DNA of 64,000 nt from Betaproteobacteria bacterium (GTDB lineage: Bacteria; Pseudomonadota; Gammaproteobacteria; Burkholderiales; Ga0077523). Shown one piece after another: positions 8,681-16,881 of this stretch. The translations under genes and the position numbers were made by a program. The stretch spans positions 1-64,000 of the forward strand of contig WGLR01000029.1 in assembly GCA_016125475.1 (NCBI GenBank), read 5' to 3'. Position 1 is the stretch's first letter. Each line of letters starts with the position of its first letter. The notes beneath the pieces are model-generated. The model was not told the DNA's origin and did no database searches. It worked only from the letters and a program-made list of their open reading frames with translations.

Positions 8681-9447
8681 CACCCGCCGCGGACGGACCG
8701 TCACCGCGCGTGCTCGTCGTCACGGGCGCGGGACGCGGCATCGGCGCGGCGATCGCGCGACTCGGCGCCCGGGCCGGCTACGCCGTCTGCGTGAACTACG
8801 TCGCGAACGAGGAAGCCGCGCACCGCGTCGTCTCCGACATCGAAGCTCTGGGAGGTCGCGCGATCGCGGTCGCGGCAGACGTCGGCCGCAGGGCGGAAGC
8901 CGCGAGACTCTTCCGGGTGGTCGACGAGGAACTGGGTCCGGTCACTGCGCTGGCCAACAATGCGGGCGTCGCCGGGGCCGTGACGCCCGTCGAGGACATC
9001 GACGCGGAGAGCCTCGATCGCGTTCTCGCCGTGAACGTCGCGAGCCTGTTCTGGTGCTGCGGCGAGGCCGTTCGCCGCATGTCGCGGCAGCACGGGGGGA
9101 GCGGCGGTGCGATCGTGAACGTGGGGTCCATCGCGTCGCGCTACGGCGGCATGCCGGGACTGTCGGCCTACGCGGCGTCCAAGGGGGCCGTCGACAGCTT
9201 CACGATCGCCCTCGCGAAGGAGGTGGGCCCGCAGGGGATCCGCGTCAACTGCGTCCGGCCGGGCACGACGCGCACGGACATCATGGCGCCTCTCGGCGGC
9301 GAGACGATCCTCGCCCGCATCGCCGCCACCACGCCGCTGGGCCGGGTCGCCGACCCTGAGGAAATCGCGGAGTCGGTACTCTGGCTGCTGTCGGATCGTG
9401 CATCCTTCACCCACGGAGCCATCCTCGACGTCTCGGGCGGACGCTGA
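8677..9447 (+). CDS. SDR-family NAD(P)-dependent oxidoreductase
   Basis: This is a 256-residue classical short-chain dehydrogenase/reductase. It has nucleotide-binding TGAGRGIG near residue 17, structural NNAG, a catalytic Ser in NVGSIASR, and the YAASK active-site motif. The C-terminus has the conserved LDVSGG. The GTG start at 8677 overlaps the previous stop, so it is translated from the same transcript. It is followed by a mandelate-racemase-family enzyme and an MBL hydrolase on the same strand, with gaps of 52 and 8 bp. A role in oxidising or reducing a hydroxy/keto acid in a small catabolic operon fits, but the substrate is unknown. Confidence 0.85.
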   Translation: MTPAADGPSPRVLVVTGAGRGIGAAIARLGARAGYAVCVNYVANEEAAHRVVSDIEALGGRAIAVAADVGRRAEAARLFRVVDEELGPVTALANNAGVAGAVTPVEDIDAESLDRVLAVNVASLFWCCGEAVRRMSRQHGGSGGAIVNVGSIASRYGGMPGLSAYAASKGAVDSFTIALAKEVGPQGIRVNCVRPGTTRTDIMAPLGGETILARIAATTPLGRVADPEEIAESVLWLLSDRASFTHGAILDVSGGR

Positions 9448-9499
9448 TTTCCCGCCCGGGGCCGATCCATTCCAACGCACTGCAACGGGAACACGAAAC

Positions 9500-10591
9500 A
9501 TGTCCGTGATCGAACACCTCACCACAGACCGCTACCTGGTGCCACTGCCCGTCACGCTGTCGGACAGCACGCACGGCGAAATGACGCATTTCGAGCTGGT
9601 GACCGTCCGCATCCGGGATCGTGACGGCGCCGAGGGTGCCGGCTACACCTTCACGGTCGGCGCGAACGGACACGCGGCGCACGCGACCATCGGGCACGAT
9701 CTCGCGCCGGTTCTGAAGGGAGAGCGCGCGGATCTCGTCGAGGCCCTCTGGCAGAAGATGTGGTGGCGGCTGCACTACGGGGGACGCGGCGGGGCGGCGA
9801 CTCTCGCGATCTCGGCGGTCGACATCGCACTCTGGGATCTCAAGGCGAAGCGCCTGGGCGTCCCGCTGTGGACCCTCCTGGGCGGATACGATCCGCGCGT
9901 GCCCTGCTACGCGGGCGGCATCGACCTGTGGTTCCCGCTGGAGGACCTGCTTTCCCAGACCGAACGCAACCTCGCGAAGGGATTCCGGGCGATCAAGATG
10001 AAGGTGGGGCGCCCGAAGCTGTCGGAGGACGTCGCACGCGTGAAGGCCATGCGCGAGTTTCTCGGCGAGGACTTCCCGCTCATGGTGGATGCGAACATGC
10101 GCTGGAGCGTCGACGAGGCCATCCGCGCCGCGCGCGCGCTGCAGCCGTACACGCCGGGCTGGATCGAGGAGCCCACGGTGCCCGACGACGTGGGCGGGCA
10201 CGTCCGCATCGTGCGCGAGGGCGGGCTGCCCGTGGCCACGGGCGAGAACCTGCACACGCTCCACGAATTCCAGCAGATGATCGCGGCGGGCGGCGTCACG
10301 TATCCCGAACCGGACGTGACCAACTGCGGTGGCGTCACGACATTCATGAAGATTGCCCGACTGGCGGAAAGCTTCAACCTCCCCGTCACGTCGCACGGCG
10401 CCCACGACATCACGGTCCACTGTCTCGCGGCGTGCCCAAACCGGTCCTATCTGGAGGCGCACGGCTTCGGGCTGGACCGCTACATCGCGCAGCCGCTGCG
10501 GATCGAGGATGGCTGCGCCGTCGCGCCGGACGGACCCGGCCACGGCATCGAGTTCGACTGGGCGGCGCTCGAGGCGCTGCGCCCGCGCTAG
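9500..10591 (+). CDS. mandelate racemase/muconate lactonizing enzyme family protein
   Basis: The product has 363 residues from the ATG at 9500; an upstream in-frame start at 9398 lies inside the SDR gene. It has an enolase-superfamily N-terminal cap and TIM barrel. It carries the KxK pair at Lys166/Lys168 (IKMKVG), Mg2+ ligands Asp197 (DAN), Glu223 (IEEP) and Glu249 (TGEN), and a His299-Asp272 dyad (SHGAH, EPDVTNCGG). That residue set matches the mandelate racemase subgroup, including sugar-acid dehydratases such as galactarate/talarate enzymes. The neighbouring SDR and MBL hydrolase suggest hydroxy-acid or lactone breakdown. The exact substrate is not deducible. Confidence 0.85.
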   Translation: MSVIEHLTTDRYLVPLPVTLSDSTHGEMTHFELVTVRIRDRDGAEGAGYTFTVGANGHAAHATIGHDLAPVLKGERADLVEALWQKMWWRLHYGGRGGAATLAISAVDIALWDLKAKRLGVPLWTLLGGYDPRVPCYAGGIDLWFPLEDLLSQTERNLAKGFRAIKMKVGRPKLSEDVARVKAMREFLGEDFPLMVDANMRWSVDEAIRAARALQPYTPGWIEEPTVPDDVGGHVRIVREGGLPVATGENLHTLHEFQQMIAAGGVTYPEPDVTNCGGVTTFMKIARLAESFNLPVTSHGAHDITVHCLAACPNRSYLEAHGFGLDRYIAQPLRIEDGCAVAPDGPGHGIEFDWAALEALRPR

Positions 10592-10599
10592 AGTCCTCC

Positions 10600-11505
10600 G
10601 TGCTGCCCGACACCATCCGGGTCATCGTCCGGGACTGGATCACCGCCAACCACGTTCTGGCGACCGACGACCGGCAGACCGTCCTGATCGATGCGGGCCA
10701 TGTGACACGCACCGACGAGACGCTGAGCCTGCTCGCCCCGCATCTCGGAAGTCGCGGCATCGACAGGATCGTGCTGACGCACTGTCACTCGGATCACATG
10801 GGCGGATGCGCGGCGCTCCGGCGCAGTTTCGGGAGCCGGATCACGATTCCCGTCGGGGAGGCCGATGCGATCCGCACGTGGGACACCCGCGCACTCTGGC
10901 TCGACTTCTCGGGACAGGTGGCCGAGCCATTCGGGTTCGACGACGTGATGTCGCCGGGAGACCGCTTCGGGATGGGCGGATTCGAGTGGGAAGCGATCGC
11001 GGTGCCGGGCCACGACATGGGCGCGCTCGCCTTCTGGTGCTCGGAAGCGCGCGTCCTGATCTCGGGCGACGCGCTGTGGGAGAACGGATTCGGCATCGTG
11101 CTCCCGGGAGACGACTGGAAGGAGCGCCTGGCCGCCGCGAGGGACTCCCTGCTGCGCGTGCGCTCGCTCGGGGCACGTGTGGTCATTCCCGGTCACGGCG
11201 AGCCCTTCACCGGAACCGATGAAGCCATCTCGCGCTGTCTGTCGCGTGTCGCGGCCTTCGAGCAGGACGAGCACCGCCTCGCGCGACACGCGCTGAAAGT
11301 CATGCTCGTCTACTTCGTCATGGAGCGTCGCACGCTGCCACGCGTCGAACTCGTCGACACTCTCTCGACGGTCCCGATGTTCGTCGAATACGACCGCGAG
11401 TACTTCCACCTCGGCAGCGGTGTGCTCGTCGCCCGCCTCCTGGACGAGCTTCTCGGGTCGAACGTGCTCGCCCTGGACGCCGCCGACGCGCTGAGCGCGC
11501 CGTGA
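10600..11505 (+). CDS. MBL-fold metallo-hydrolase
   Basis: The product has 301 residues from the GTG at 10600, 8 bp after the preceding stop. The metallo-beta-lactamase signature HCHSDHMGG is near residue 65. Further metal-ligand motifs are PGHDMGALAFW, ISGDALWENGFG and IPGHGEPFTG, in the usual order and spacing. A C-terminal helical domain follows, as in many RNase Z/glyoxalase II-like hydrolases. It is probably cytoplasmic and co-transcribed with the SDR and mandelate-racemase-family genes. Lactone or thioester hydrolysis in the same pathway is plausible but not shown. Confidence 0.85.
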   Translation: MLPDTIRVIVRDWITANHVLATDDRQTVLIDAGHVTRTDETLSLLAPHLGSRGIDRIVLTHCHSDHMGGCAALRRSFGSRITIPVGEADAIRTWDTRALWLDFSGQVAEPFGFDDVMSPGDRFGMGGFEWEAIAVPGHDMGALAFWCSEARVLISGDALWENGFGIVLPGDDWKERLAAARDSLLRVRSLGARVVIPGHGEPFTGTDEAISRCLSRVAAFEQDEHRLARHALKVMLVYFVMERRTLPRVELVDTLSTVPMFVEYDREYFHLGSGVLVARLLDELLGSNVLALDAADALSAP

Positions 11506-11598
11506 TCCGCTGACCGTCGCCCGTGTCGGCCACCGGGATCACGCCTCCGGCAAGTCGTCGACGAAACCCGGCGGACGCCGTACGGCTCCGGAAGTTCC

Positions 11599-11615
11599 CT
11601 TAAGTGTCCGTTAAG
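11599..11615 (+). promoter_or_regulatory. QseB/PmrA-like box upstream of His-rich peptide gene
   Basis: The sequence is CTTAAG-TGTCC-GTTAAG, two hexamers whose TTAA cores are 11 bp apart. This is the spacing of the PmrA/QseB/BasR direct-repeat operator (YTTAAK-N5-YTTAAK). It lies 77 bp upstream of the His-rich peptide ATG. The only other box of this type I found is at 14524-14540 before degP, with the OmpR-type regulator gene between the two. Binding by that regulator is inferred. Confidence 0.6.
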
Positions 11616-11692
11616 GGGACGGCCTCAGCATCCCGTCCGGGGTGAGGCAAGGGTGTCTCGCCCGACCTCGTCGATCCAGAAGGAGAAATGCA

Positions 11693-11947
11693 ATGAAACC
11701 ATCCCGTATCGCCGCGTCCGCGGCAGCGCTGCTGTTCGTGGCGGCCACCGGTCTCGCAGTTGCGGATGACGCCGCCGGCGGTGCCGCGGACCAGTCCTCC
11801 GAAGCCGCCAAGCCGGCCGCACCGGCGCACCACGCCCGGCACCATGCCCGGCACCACGTCCGTCATCACACGAAGCACCACGCCACCAAGAAGGCGGGAG
11901 CCGAGAAGTCCGACGCCCCCGCATCGTCCGACGAACCTGCAAAGTAA
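11693..11947 (+). CDS. small secreted His-rich protein
   Basis: The product has 84 residues from the ATG at 11693, preceded by AAGGAG. It has a clear signal peptide (AASAAALLFVAATGLAVA, cut near AVA/DD). The mature region has a run of His pairs spaced by basic residues (HHARHHARHHVRHHTKHH) and an acidic Ser/Ala tail. The composition resembles acid-shock/Asr-like or metal-binding periplasmic peptides. A QseB/PmrA-like box lies upstream and the two-component genes lie downstream. That suggests induction by envelope or metal/pH stress, which is inference. No enzymatic domain is present. Confidence 0.7.
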   Translation: MKPSRIAASAAALLFVAATGLAVADDAAGGAADQSSEAAKPAAPAHHARHHARHHVRHHTKHHATKKAGAEKSDAPASSDEPAK

Positions 11948-11964
11948 ACGATCTGCGGCAGATG

Positions 11965-12002
11965 CAGCGGCGGGTCGCCGGGTTCCCGGCGACCCGCCGC
12001 TG
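11965..12002 (+). terminator. long perfect hairpin after the His-rich gene
   Basis: It is an 18-bp perfect stem with a 2-nt loop; arms of the core are 11967-11982 and 11985-12000. It begins 17 bp after the stop of the His-rich gene. No T tract follows, so it is either a weak or Rho-assisted terminator or an mRNA-stabilising hairpin that separates the peptide gene from the regulator genes. Confidence 0.5.
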
Positions 12003-12201
12003 TGCATGCGGCCCCGGCAACGCGACACTCCGGGCCCCCTCCGTCCCGCCTCGCTCGAACGGTCCTCGCGCCCGCGGGAACTGGAACAGGGTATCGTGCG
12101 ACAAACGAGATGGAGGAATCGGGGACACAGCGAACACCGGACGACCGGCGTTCCTGCGGATCCGGTCTCGAACTTCGCTCCGGCTGATCTGGAATCACTC
12201 G

Positions 12202-12864
12202 ATGCGACTACTACTGGTTGAAGACGATCCCATGGTCGCGGATGCCGTGCGCAGCGGACTGCGTCAGTCCGGCTACACCGTGGATGCCGTCCGCGACGGG
12301 ACGTCCGCGGAGGTGGCGGCACGCACGGAACCCTACTCCCTCGTCCTGCTCGATCTCGGACTGCCGCGCAAGGACGGACTGGCCGTGCTGCGATCGCTGC
12401 GTGGTCAGGGCCACCACGTCCCGGTGCTCATCCTCACCGCCCGCGATGCGGTCGAGGACAGGGTGGCCGGTCTCGACGCGGGAGCCGACGACTATCTCGT
12501 GAAGCCGTTCAGCCTGGCCGAACTGCTCGCGCGCGTCCGCGCGATCACGCGACGCCACGGCGGTCGCTCGGCCTCGGTGCTCACGCACGGCGCACTCACG
12601 CTCAATCCGAGCACGCGCAAGGTGTTCGTCGCCGGTCGCGAGATCGCGCTCTCGGCACGGGAATTCGAGGTGCTCGAGGTATTGCTGGAACGACCCGGCA
12701 GCGTGCTGTCCCGTGCCCAGATTGAGGAACGGCTCTACGGCTGGGGCGAGGAAATCGGCAGCAACAGTGTCGAGGTCCACATTCATCACCTGCGCAAGAA
12801 GCTCGGCACGGGCGTCATACGCAACCTGCGCGGCGTGGGCTACACGATCGGCAGCGTTGCATGA
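12202..12864 (+). CDS. OmpR-family response regulator (QseB/PmrA-like)
   Basis: The product has 220 residues from the ATG at 12202; the longer in-frame upstream region does not look coding. The receiver domain has acidic pocket EDD at 7-9, phospho-acceptor Asp51 in LLDLGLP and the switch Lys in DYLVKPF. The C-terminal winged helix ends with RKKLGTGVIRNLRGVGY, as in the QseB/PmrA/TctD group. Its stop overlaps the histidine kinase start by 4 bp (ATGA). It lies between two genes that each carry a TTAAG-type box, the expected operator class for this subfamily, so it probably controls both. Confidence 0.88.
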   Translation: MRLLLVEDDPMVADAVRSGLRQSGYTVDAVRDGTSAEVAARTEPYSLVLLDLGLPRKDGLAVLRSLRGQGHHVPVLILTARDAVEDRVAGLDAGADDYLVKPFSLAELLARVRAITRRHGGRSASVLTHGALTLNPSTRKVFVAGREIALSAREFEVLEVLLERPGSVLSRAQIEERLYGWGEEIGSNSVEVHIHHLRKKLGTGVIRNLRGVGYTIGSVA

Positions 12865-14168
12865 ATTCGATTCGTCAGCGCTTGCTGGTCTGGTTGCTGA
12901 CGATCATCCTCTTCGCGGCCGCGACCGCCGGTCTCGGGGTCTATCTGAACGCCCAGCAGGAGGCCAATTCGGTCTTCGACCACCACCTCTACCAGGTGGC
13001 GATGACGCTGCTCGACCAGCCTTTCGAGGACGAGGACATCCTGGGGACGCTCGGGCAGGAATCCCAGTTCGACCTCGTGATCCAGGTCTGGACCGAGGAT
13101 GGCGTCCGGCGCTACTTCTCGCGCACGCACGTCGATCTTCCCAGGGCATCGCACGCGGGTTACGAGACCGTCAAGACACGCGAAGGCGGCTGGCGTGTCT
13201 TCTCGCTCGTCCGGGACGGCCTCATCATCCAGGTCAGTCAGCCCCAGAGCATTCGCAGGCGTCTCGCGGCCGGGATCGCCTGGCGCACGGTGCTGCCGAT
13301 GTTCGTGCTGCTGCCGTTCCTCGGCATCGCCACCTGGATCATCGTCGGCCGTGGCCTGCAGCCACTCGCGAAGGTGGCATCGGCGGTGAAGCAGCGCAAT
13401 CCGGGCTCGCTCGAGCCCGTCGTCGTGGACGGCCTGCCGGACGAACTGCAACCCGTCGTGAGCGAGCTGAACACACTGCTCGAGCGGCTCGATCACGCGC
13501 TCGACGCGCAGCGCGCATTCACGGCCGATGCCGCTCACGAACTGCGCACGCCGCTCACCGCGCTGCAGTTGCAGCTCGAGCTCGCGCAGAACGCCAGGAA
13601 GGCGTCCGATCGGGAAGCCGCCTTCCTGCAGCTCGAAGGCGGCATGCGCCGGGCCATCCGTCTCGTGAACCAGTTGCTCACGCTCGCGAGGCAGGAACCC
13701 GGACGGCCCGACACGTCATTCGTGCGGGTGGATCTGAACGTGATCGCGAAGCGTGTCCTCGCCGAACAGGATTCCCTCGCCGCGGCGCGCGACATCGACC
13801 TCGGCATGACTCGCGACGAACCCGCATGCACCGACGGAGATGGCGAATCCATCTCGGTACTGATCGGAAATCTCGTCGACAACGCGATCCGCTACACGCC
13901 TGACGGCGGAAGGGTCGACGTCGCCGTGTATCGCGATGGCGATCGTGCCGTCGTGGAGGTATCGGACACGGGGCCCGGCATACCCGAGGAAGAGCGCGAA
14001 CGCGTCTTCGACCGGTTCTACCGACGGGCGGGCAACGAAGTGCCGGGAAGCGGACTGGGCCTCGCGATCGTCCAGAACATTGCACGCAGACATCACGCGA
14101 GCGTCGATCTCCACGACAATCCCGATGGTGCGGGCCTTCTCGTTCGCGTCGGGTTTCCGGGCAGCTGA
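12861..14168 (+). CDS. sensor histidine kinase
   Basis: The product has 435 residues with two membrane helices (about 8-30 and 140-162) flanking a roughly 110-residue periplasmic sensor. A HAMP-like linker follows, then the HisKA H-box with His226 (DAAHELRTPL). The ATPase domain has the N-box LIGNLVDNAIRYTP, the G1 box DTGPGIPEE and the G2 box GSGLGLAI. This is the QseC/PmrB-like layout and the cognate kinase of the regulator it overlaps. The stimulus is unknown. The neighbouring degP and His-rich peptide genes suggest a periplasmic stress signal. Confidence 0.88.
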   Translation: MNSIRQRLLVWLLTIILFAAATAGLGVYLNAQQEANSVFDHHLYQVAMTLLDQPFEDEDILGTLGQESQFDLVIQVWTEDGVRRYFSRTHVDLPRASHAGYETVKTREGGWRVFSLVRDGLIIQVSQPQSIRRRLAAGIAWRTVLPMFVLLPFLGIATWIIVGRGLQPLAKVASAVKQRNPGSLEPVVVDGLPDELQPVVSELNTLLERLDHALDAQRAFTADAAHELRTPLTALQLQLELAQNARKASDREAAFLQLEGGMRRAIRLVNQLLTLARQEPGRPDTSFVRVDLNVIAKRVLAEQDSLAAARDIDLGMTRDEPACTDGDGESISVLIGNLVDNAIRYTPDGGRVDVAVYRDGDRAVVEVSDTGPGIPEEERERVFDRFYRRAGNEVPGSGLGLAIVQNIARRHHASVDLHDNPDGAGLLVRVGFPGS

Positions 14169-14610
14169 GTCACGGCTCCTGGTGGCACCCGCGCCCGGGA
14201 GCGATGCGGCCTGCGGTCACCGTCGCCCGGAGGATCCATGCAGATGGCATGTCGGGCCACGCGGCGCGGACCGCGCTGCGGATCGGGGATTCCTGCGTTC
14301 CACCGTCGCTCCTGAACGTCTGCGGCCCGCAATCGCCGCCACCGCAGCCGGAACTGGCCTCCGCGAGTCGTGTCTCAAAGTCATCGGGTCGGGTGGAGCC
14401 GTTCACTCGCGGGTGACCGGAGACGGCTGCGGAGCACTCGTCTTCCACGAACCTCGATCCGACCGGCAGGGCCGGGGTCGCACGGAACGTCGCCGAAACT
14501 CTCCCCGACATCAGTCGCCACCGGTTAAGTACGACTTAAGTTGCGACACCCATCATTGAAATCGTACGAGAGGCAGCCGCCTCTCCCGAACCGTTGCGAA
14601 GGAGGACATC
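14169..14610. other. 442-bp non-coding gap before degP
   Basis: I see no credible gene. The frames open here lack ribosome sites and recognisable composition. The 3' part holds the TTAAG-type box and the degP ribosome site (GAAGGAGG, 8 bp before the ATG), so it is the degP control region. Confidence 0.5.
14524..14540 (+). promoter_or_regulatory. QseB/PmrA-like box upstream of degP
   Basis: The sequence is GTTAAG-TACGA-CTTAAG, the same two hexamers and 5-bp spacer as the box at 11599-11615 but in the other order. It sits 70 bp before the degP ATG and is followed at once by TTGCGA, a possible -35. It suggests activation of degP by the adjacent two-component system. Confidence 0.6.
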
Positions 14611-16065
14611 ATGACTTTCAAGAAGAAGTTGCTGGCGGTCGCGATCGCTGGCGCCATGGCCGGCGTCGGCGTCGGGGGATACATCGGATCCCACGATCTC
14701 CTCATCACCCGTGCCCATGCGGCCGCAAACGATGCGGTTCCGATCGCCGTGCCGAGCGTTCCGTCTGCGGCGTCGCTGCCTGACTTCTCGCAGCTCGTGA
14801 GCCAGTACGGTCCCGCCGTCGTGAACATCACGGTGACCATGGATCGCGATCAGAACACCATGCCGGACGGTCCGAACTTCGATCCGTTCAACGAATTCTT
14901 CCGTCGCTTCGGTCAGCCGCCACAGCCGCAGGCACAGGCGCCCGCGAAGGCGCTCGGATCCGGCTTCATCATCCGCCCGGACGGCATCGTGCTCACGAAC
15001 GCACACGTCGTCGACCATGCGACCGACGTGACGGTGAAGCTCACCGACGGACGCGAATTCAAGGCGAAGGTTCTCGGGAGCGACGAACGCTCCGACGTGG
15101 CGGTGCTGAAGATAGACGGCAAGGATCTTCCGACCGTGTCGATCGGCGACGATGCCAAGACCAAGGTCGGCCAGTGGGTGGTCGCCATCGGCTCGCCGTT
15201 CGGTTTCGAGAACACCGTGACGGCCGGCATCGTCAGCGCGAAGGGACGTGCGCTGCCCGACGGCACGTATGTTCCGTTCCTGCAAACGGACGTCGCGGTG
15301 AACCCGGGCAACTCCGGTGGTCCGCTGTTCAACATGAAGGGTCAGGTCATCGGCATCAACTCGCAGATCTTCAGCCGTACCGGTGGCTACCAGGGGCTTT
15401 CCTTCGCGATTCCGATCGACGTCGCGATGAAAGTCGCCAACCAGATCGAGGAACACGGCAAGGTCGTGCGCGGCCGGGTGGGCGTCCAGGTCCAGGATCT
15501 CAACCAGCCTCTGGCCGAATCGTTCGGGCTCGATTCGACGAACGGCGCCGTGGTGAGTTCGATCGATCCGTCGGGCCCTGCCGCCAAGGCCGGTCTCAAG
15601 CCGGGCGACGTCGTGCTCCGCGTGAATGGCGAACCGATCCATCGGTCGATGGATCTCGCACAGGTCATCGGCGACATGAAGCCGGGTTCCAGTGCCACCC
15701 TCGAGGTCTGGCGCAACGGCGAGGCGAAGGACATGACCGTGAACATCGCGGAGCTTCCGGATGACCAGGTCGCCCAGAACGCGACGGGCGACAGTGCTCA
15801 GGGGCGTTTCGGTGTCGCCGTGCGGCCACTGAGTCCCCAGGAACAGTCCGAGTCGTCGACGAAGGGCGGACTGCTCGTCGAGGACGTCGCAGGTCCGGCG
15901 GCCAAGGCCGGCATCCTTCCGGGCGACGTGCTGCTGCAGTTCAACGGCACCCCCGTGAAGAGCGTCGACCAGTTGCGCGGGCTGGTCCAGCACGCGGGCA
16001 AGCAGGTTGCGGTGCTCATCCAGCGCCAGAACATGCGCATGTTCGTCCCGGTCCAGCTCGGCTGA
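14611..16065 (+). CDS. degP: DegP/HtrA (Do) family periplasmic serine protease
   Basis: This is a 484-residue Do-type protease. A signal peptide (MTFKKKLLAVAIAGAMAG, cut near AHA) precedes the trypsin-like domain. The catalytic triad is His132 (TNAHVVD), Asp162 (SDVAVLKI) and Ser235 (NPGNSGGPLF). Two PDZ domains follow (about 270-370 and 390-480). It degrades or refolds misfolded envelope proteins. A strong GGAGG precedes the start. A QseB/PmrA-like operator in its promoter and its position directly after the two-component pair tie it to that system. MucD is an equally fitting name. An intrinsic terminator follows. Confidence 0.92.
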   Translation: MTFKKKLLAVAIAGAMAGVGVGGYIGSHDLLITRAHAAANDAVPIAVPSVPSAASLPDFSQLVSQYGPAVVNITVTMDRDQNTMPDGPNFDPFNEFFRRFGQPPQPQAQAPAKALGSGFIIRPDGIVLTNAHVVDHATDVTVKLTDGREFKAKVLGSDERSDVAVLKIDGKDLPTVSIGDDAKTKVGQWVVAIGSPFGFENTVTAGIVSAKGRALPDGTYVPFLQTDVAVNPGNSGGPLFNMKGQVIGINSQIFSRTGGYQGLSFAIPIDVAMKVANQIEEHGKVVRGRVGVQVQDLNQPLAESFGLDSTNGAVVSSIDPSGPAAKAGLKPGDVVLRVNGEPIHRSMDLAQVIGDMKPGSSATLEVWRNGEAKDMTVNIAELPDDQVAQNATGDSAQGRFGVAVRPLSPQEQSESSTKGGLLVEDVAGPAAKAGILPGDVLLQFNGTPVKSVDQLRGLVQHAGKQVAVLIQRQNMRMFVPVQLG

Positions 16066-16073
16066 GCCGGCAG

Positions 16074-16099
16074 GAAGCCGGGCCGCCTGGCCCGGCTTC
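16074..16099 (+). terminator. GC-rich hairpin just after degP
   Basis: It is an 11-bp perfect stem (GAAGCCGGGCC / GGCCCGGCTTC) with a GCCT loop, 9 bp past the degP stop. No T run follows. It probably protects the 3' end or helps the stronger terminator at 16129-16162. Confidence 0.45.
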
Positions 16100-16128
16100 G
16101 CCTCATCTCTCTCCAGTCTCCCTTGAGG

Positions 16129-16162
16129 CGGTCCGGCGCATGTCGCCCGGACCGTTTTTTTT
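16129..16162 (+). terminator. intrinsic terminator of degP
   Basis: The stem is CGGTCCGG / CCGGACCG (8 bp) with a 10-nt loop, followed immediately by eight T residues (16155-16162). This is a textbook Rho-independent terminator reading rightward. Confidence 0.85.
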
Positions 16163-16298
16163 GTCCGGCTCCGGCGACTGTTCCGCGACGCTGCCGATGC
16201 GCCTCGGCCAGCGGCGTCCCGCCTGCTGTCGTATCCTCCGTGACTTTGCTCGCCCGCAGTGCGGCGGGCTCGCGCAAACCCGCAACGGAGAACAACCG

Positions 16299-16766
16299 AT
16301 GTCAGAAGCACACGGCGACACGCACGAGATGGAATCCACACTTCCCGGGACGTGGCGCATGACGCGCTGGACACGAAGGCTGGTCGCCACCGGGGAGGAA
16401 AGCGACGCGTTCGGCCCCGACCCGAAAGGCTTCATGAGCTACGACCTCGCGGGCCGGTTGATGGTGATCGTGGTTCGCGGAAGCAGGATCCGGCCGGAGT
16501 CGTCGTTGCCGACGGATGCCGAGAAACTCGCCCTGTTCGACAGCATGTTCGCCTACGCGGGCACCTACCGGGTCGAACCGGATCGCATCGTGCACGAGCT
16601 GGACACGAGCTGGAACGAGCTCTGGAGCGGATCGCGCCAGACCCGCTTCTACAGCTGGGACGGCAAGCGGCTCGTGTACACCTCGCCGCCGACCGTCGAC
16701 CCGCTCGACGGTCAGGAATGCGTCTACACGATCACCTGGGAGAAGATCGGCCGGGAACGTTCCTGA
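16299..16766 (+). CDS. lipocalin-like domain protein
   Basis: The product has 155 residues from the ATG at 16299, with GGAG 8 nt upstream; no signal peptide. GTWRMTRWTRR near residue 17 corresponds to the lipocalin GxW start. Beta-strand motifs follow (KGFMSYDLAGRLMVIVVRG, FAYAGTYRVEPDRIVHELD, GKRLVYTSPP), as in the lipocalin_5 family of small bacterial beta-barrels. They are thought to bind or modify small hydrophobic ligands, but the ligand here is unknown. The gene stands alone between the degP terminator and the convergent prsT. Confidence 0.7.
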   Translation: MSEAHGDTHEMESTLPGTWRMTRWTRRLVATGEESDAFGPDPKGFMSYDLAGRLMVIVVRGSRIRPESSLPTDAEKLALFDSMFAYAGTYRVEPDRIVHELDTSWNELWSGSRQTRFYSWDGKRLVYTSPPTVDPLDGQECVYTITWEKIGRERS

Positions 16767-16777
16767 GCCGGGAACTC

Positions 16778-16797
16778 GCACCGTGTCGGCACGGTGC
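16778..16797. terminator. hairpin between convergent genes
   Basis: GCACCGTG / CACGGTGC is an 8-bp perfect stem with a TCGG tetraloop, located just after the lipocalin stop and before the prsT stop on the other strand. There is no T run. It may act as a bidirectional 3' end. Confidence 0.4.
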
Positions 16798-16881
16798 CGG
16801 TGTCACGAGACCGCGCCGCACTCATGATCGGCCACCCCGGGAGCATCGTCGCGTGCGAGCATCGACCGCGCGTGCGGTGCC

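Noticed and set aside
11965-12002. attC or phage attachment site
   Set aside because: There is no integrase, no cassette structure and no second copy; a hairpin after a gene is the simpler reading.
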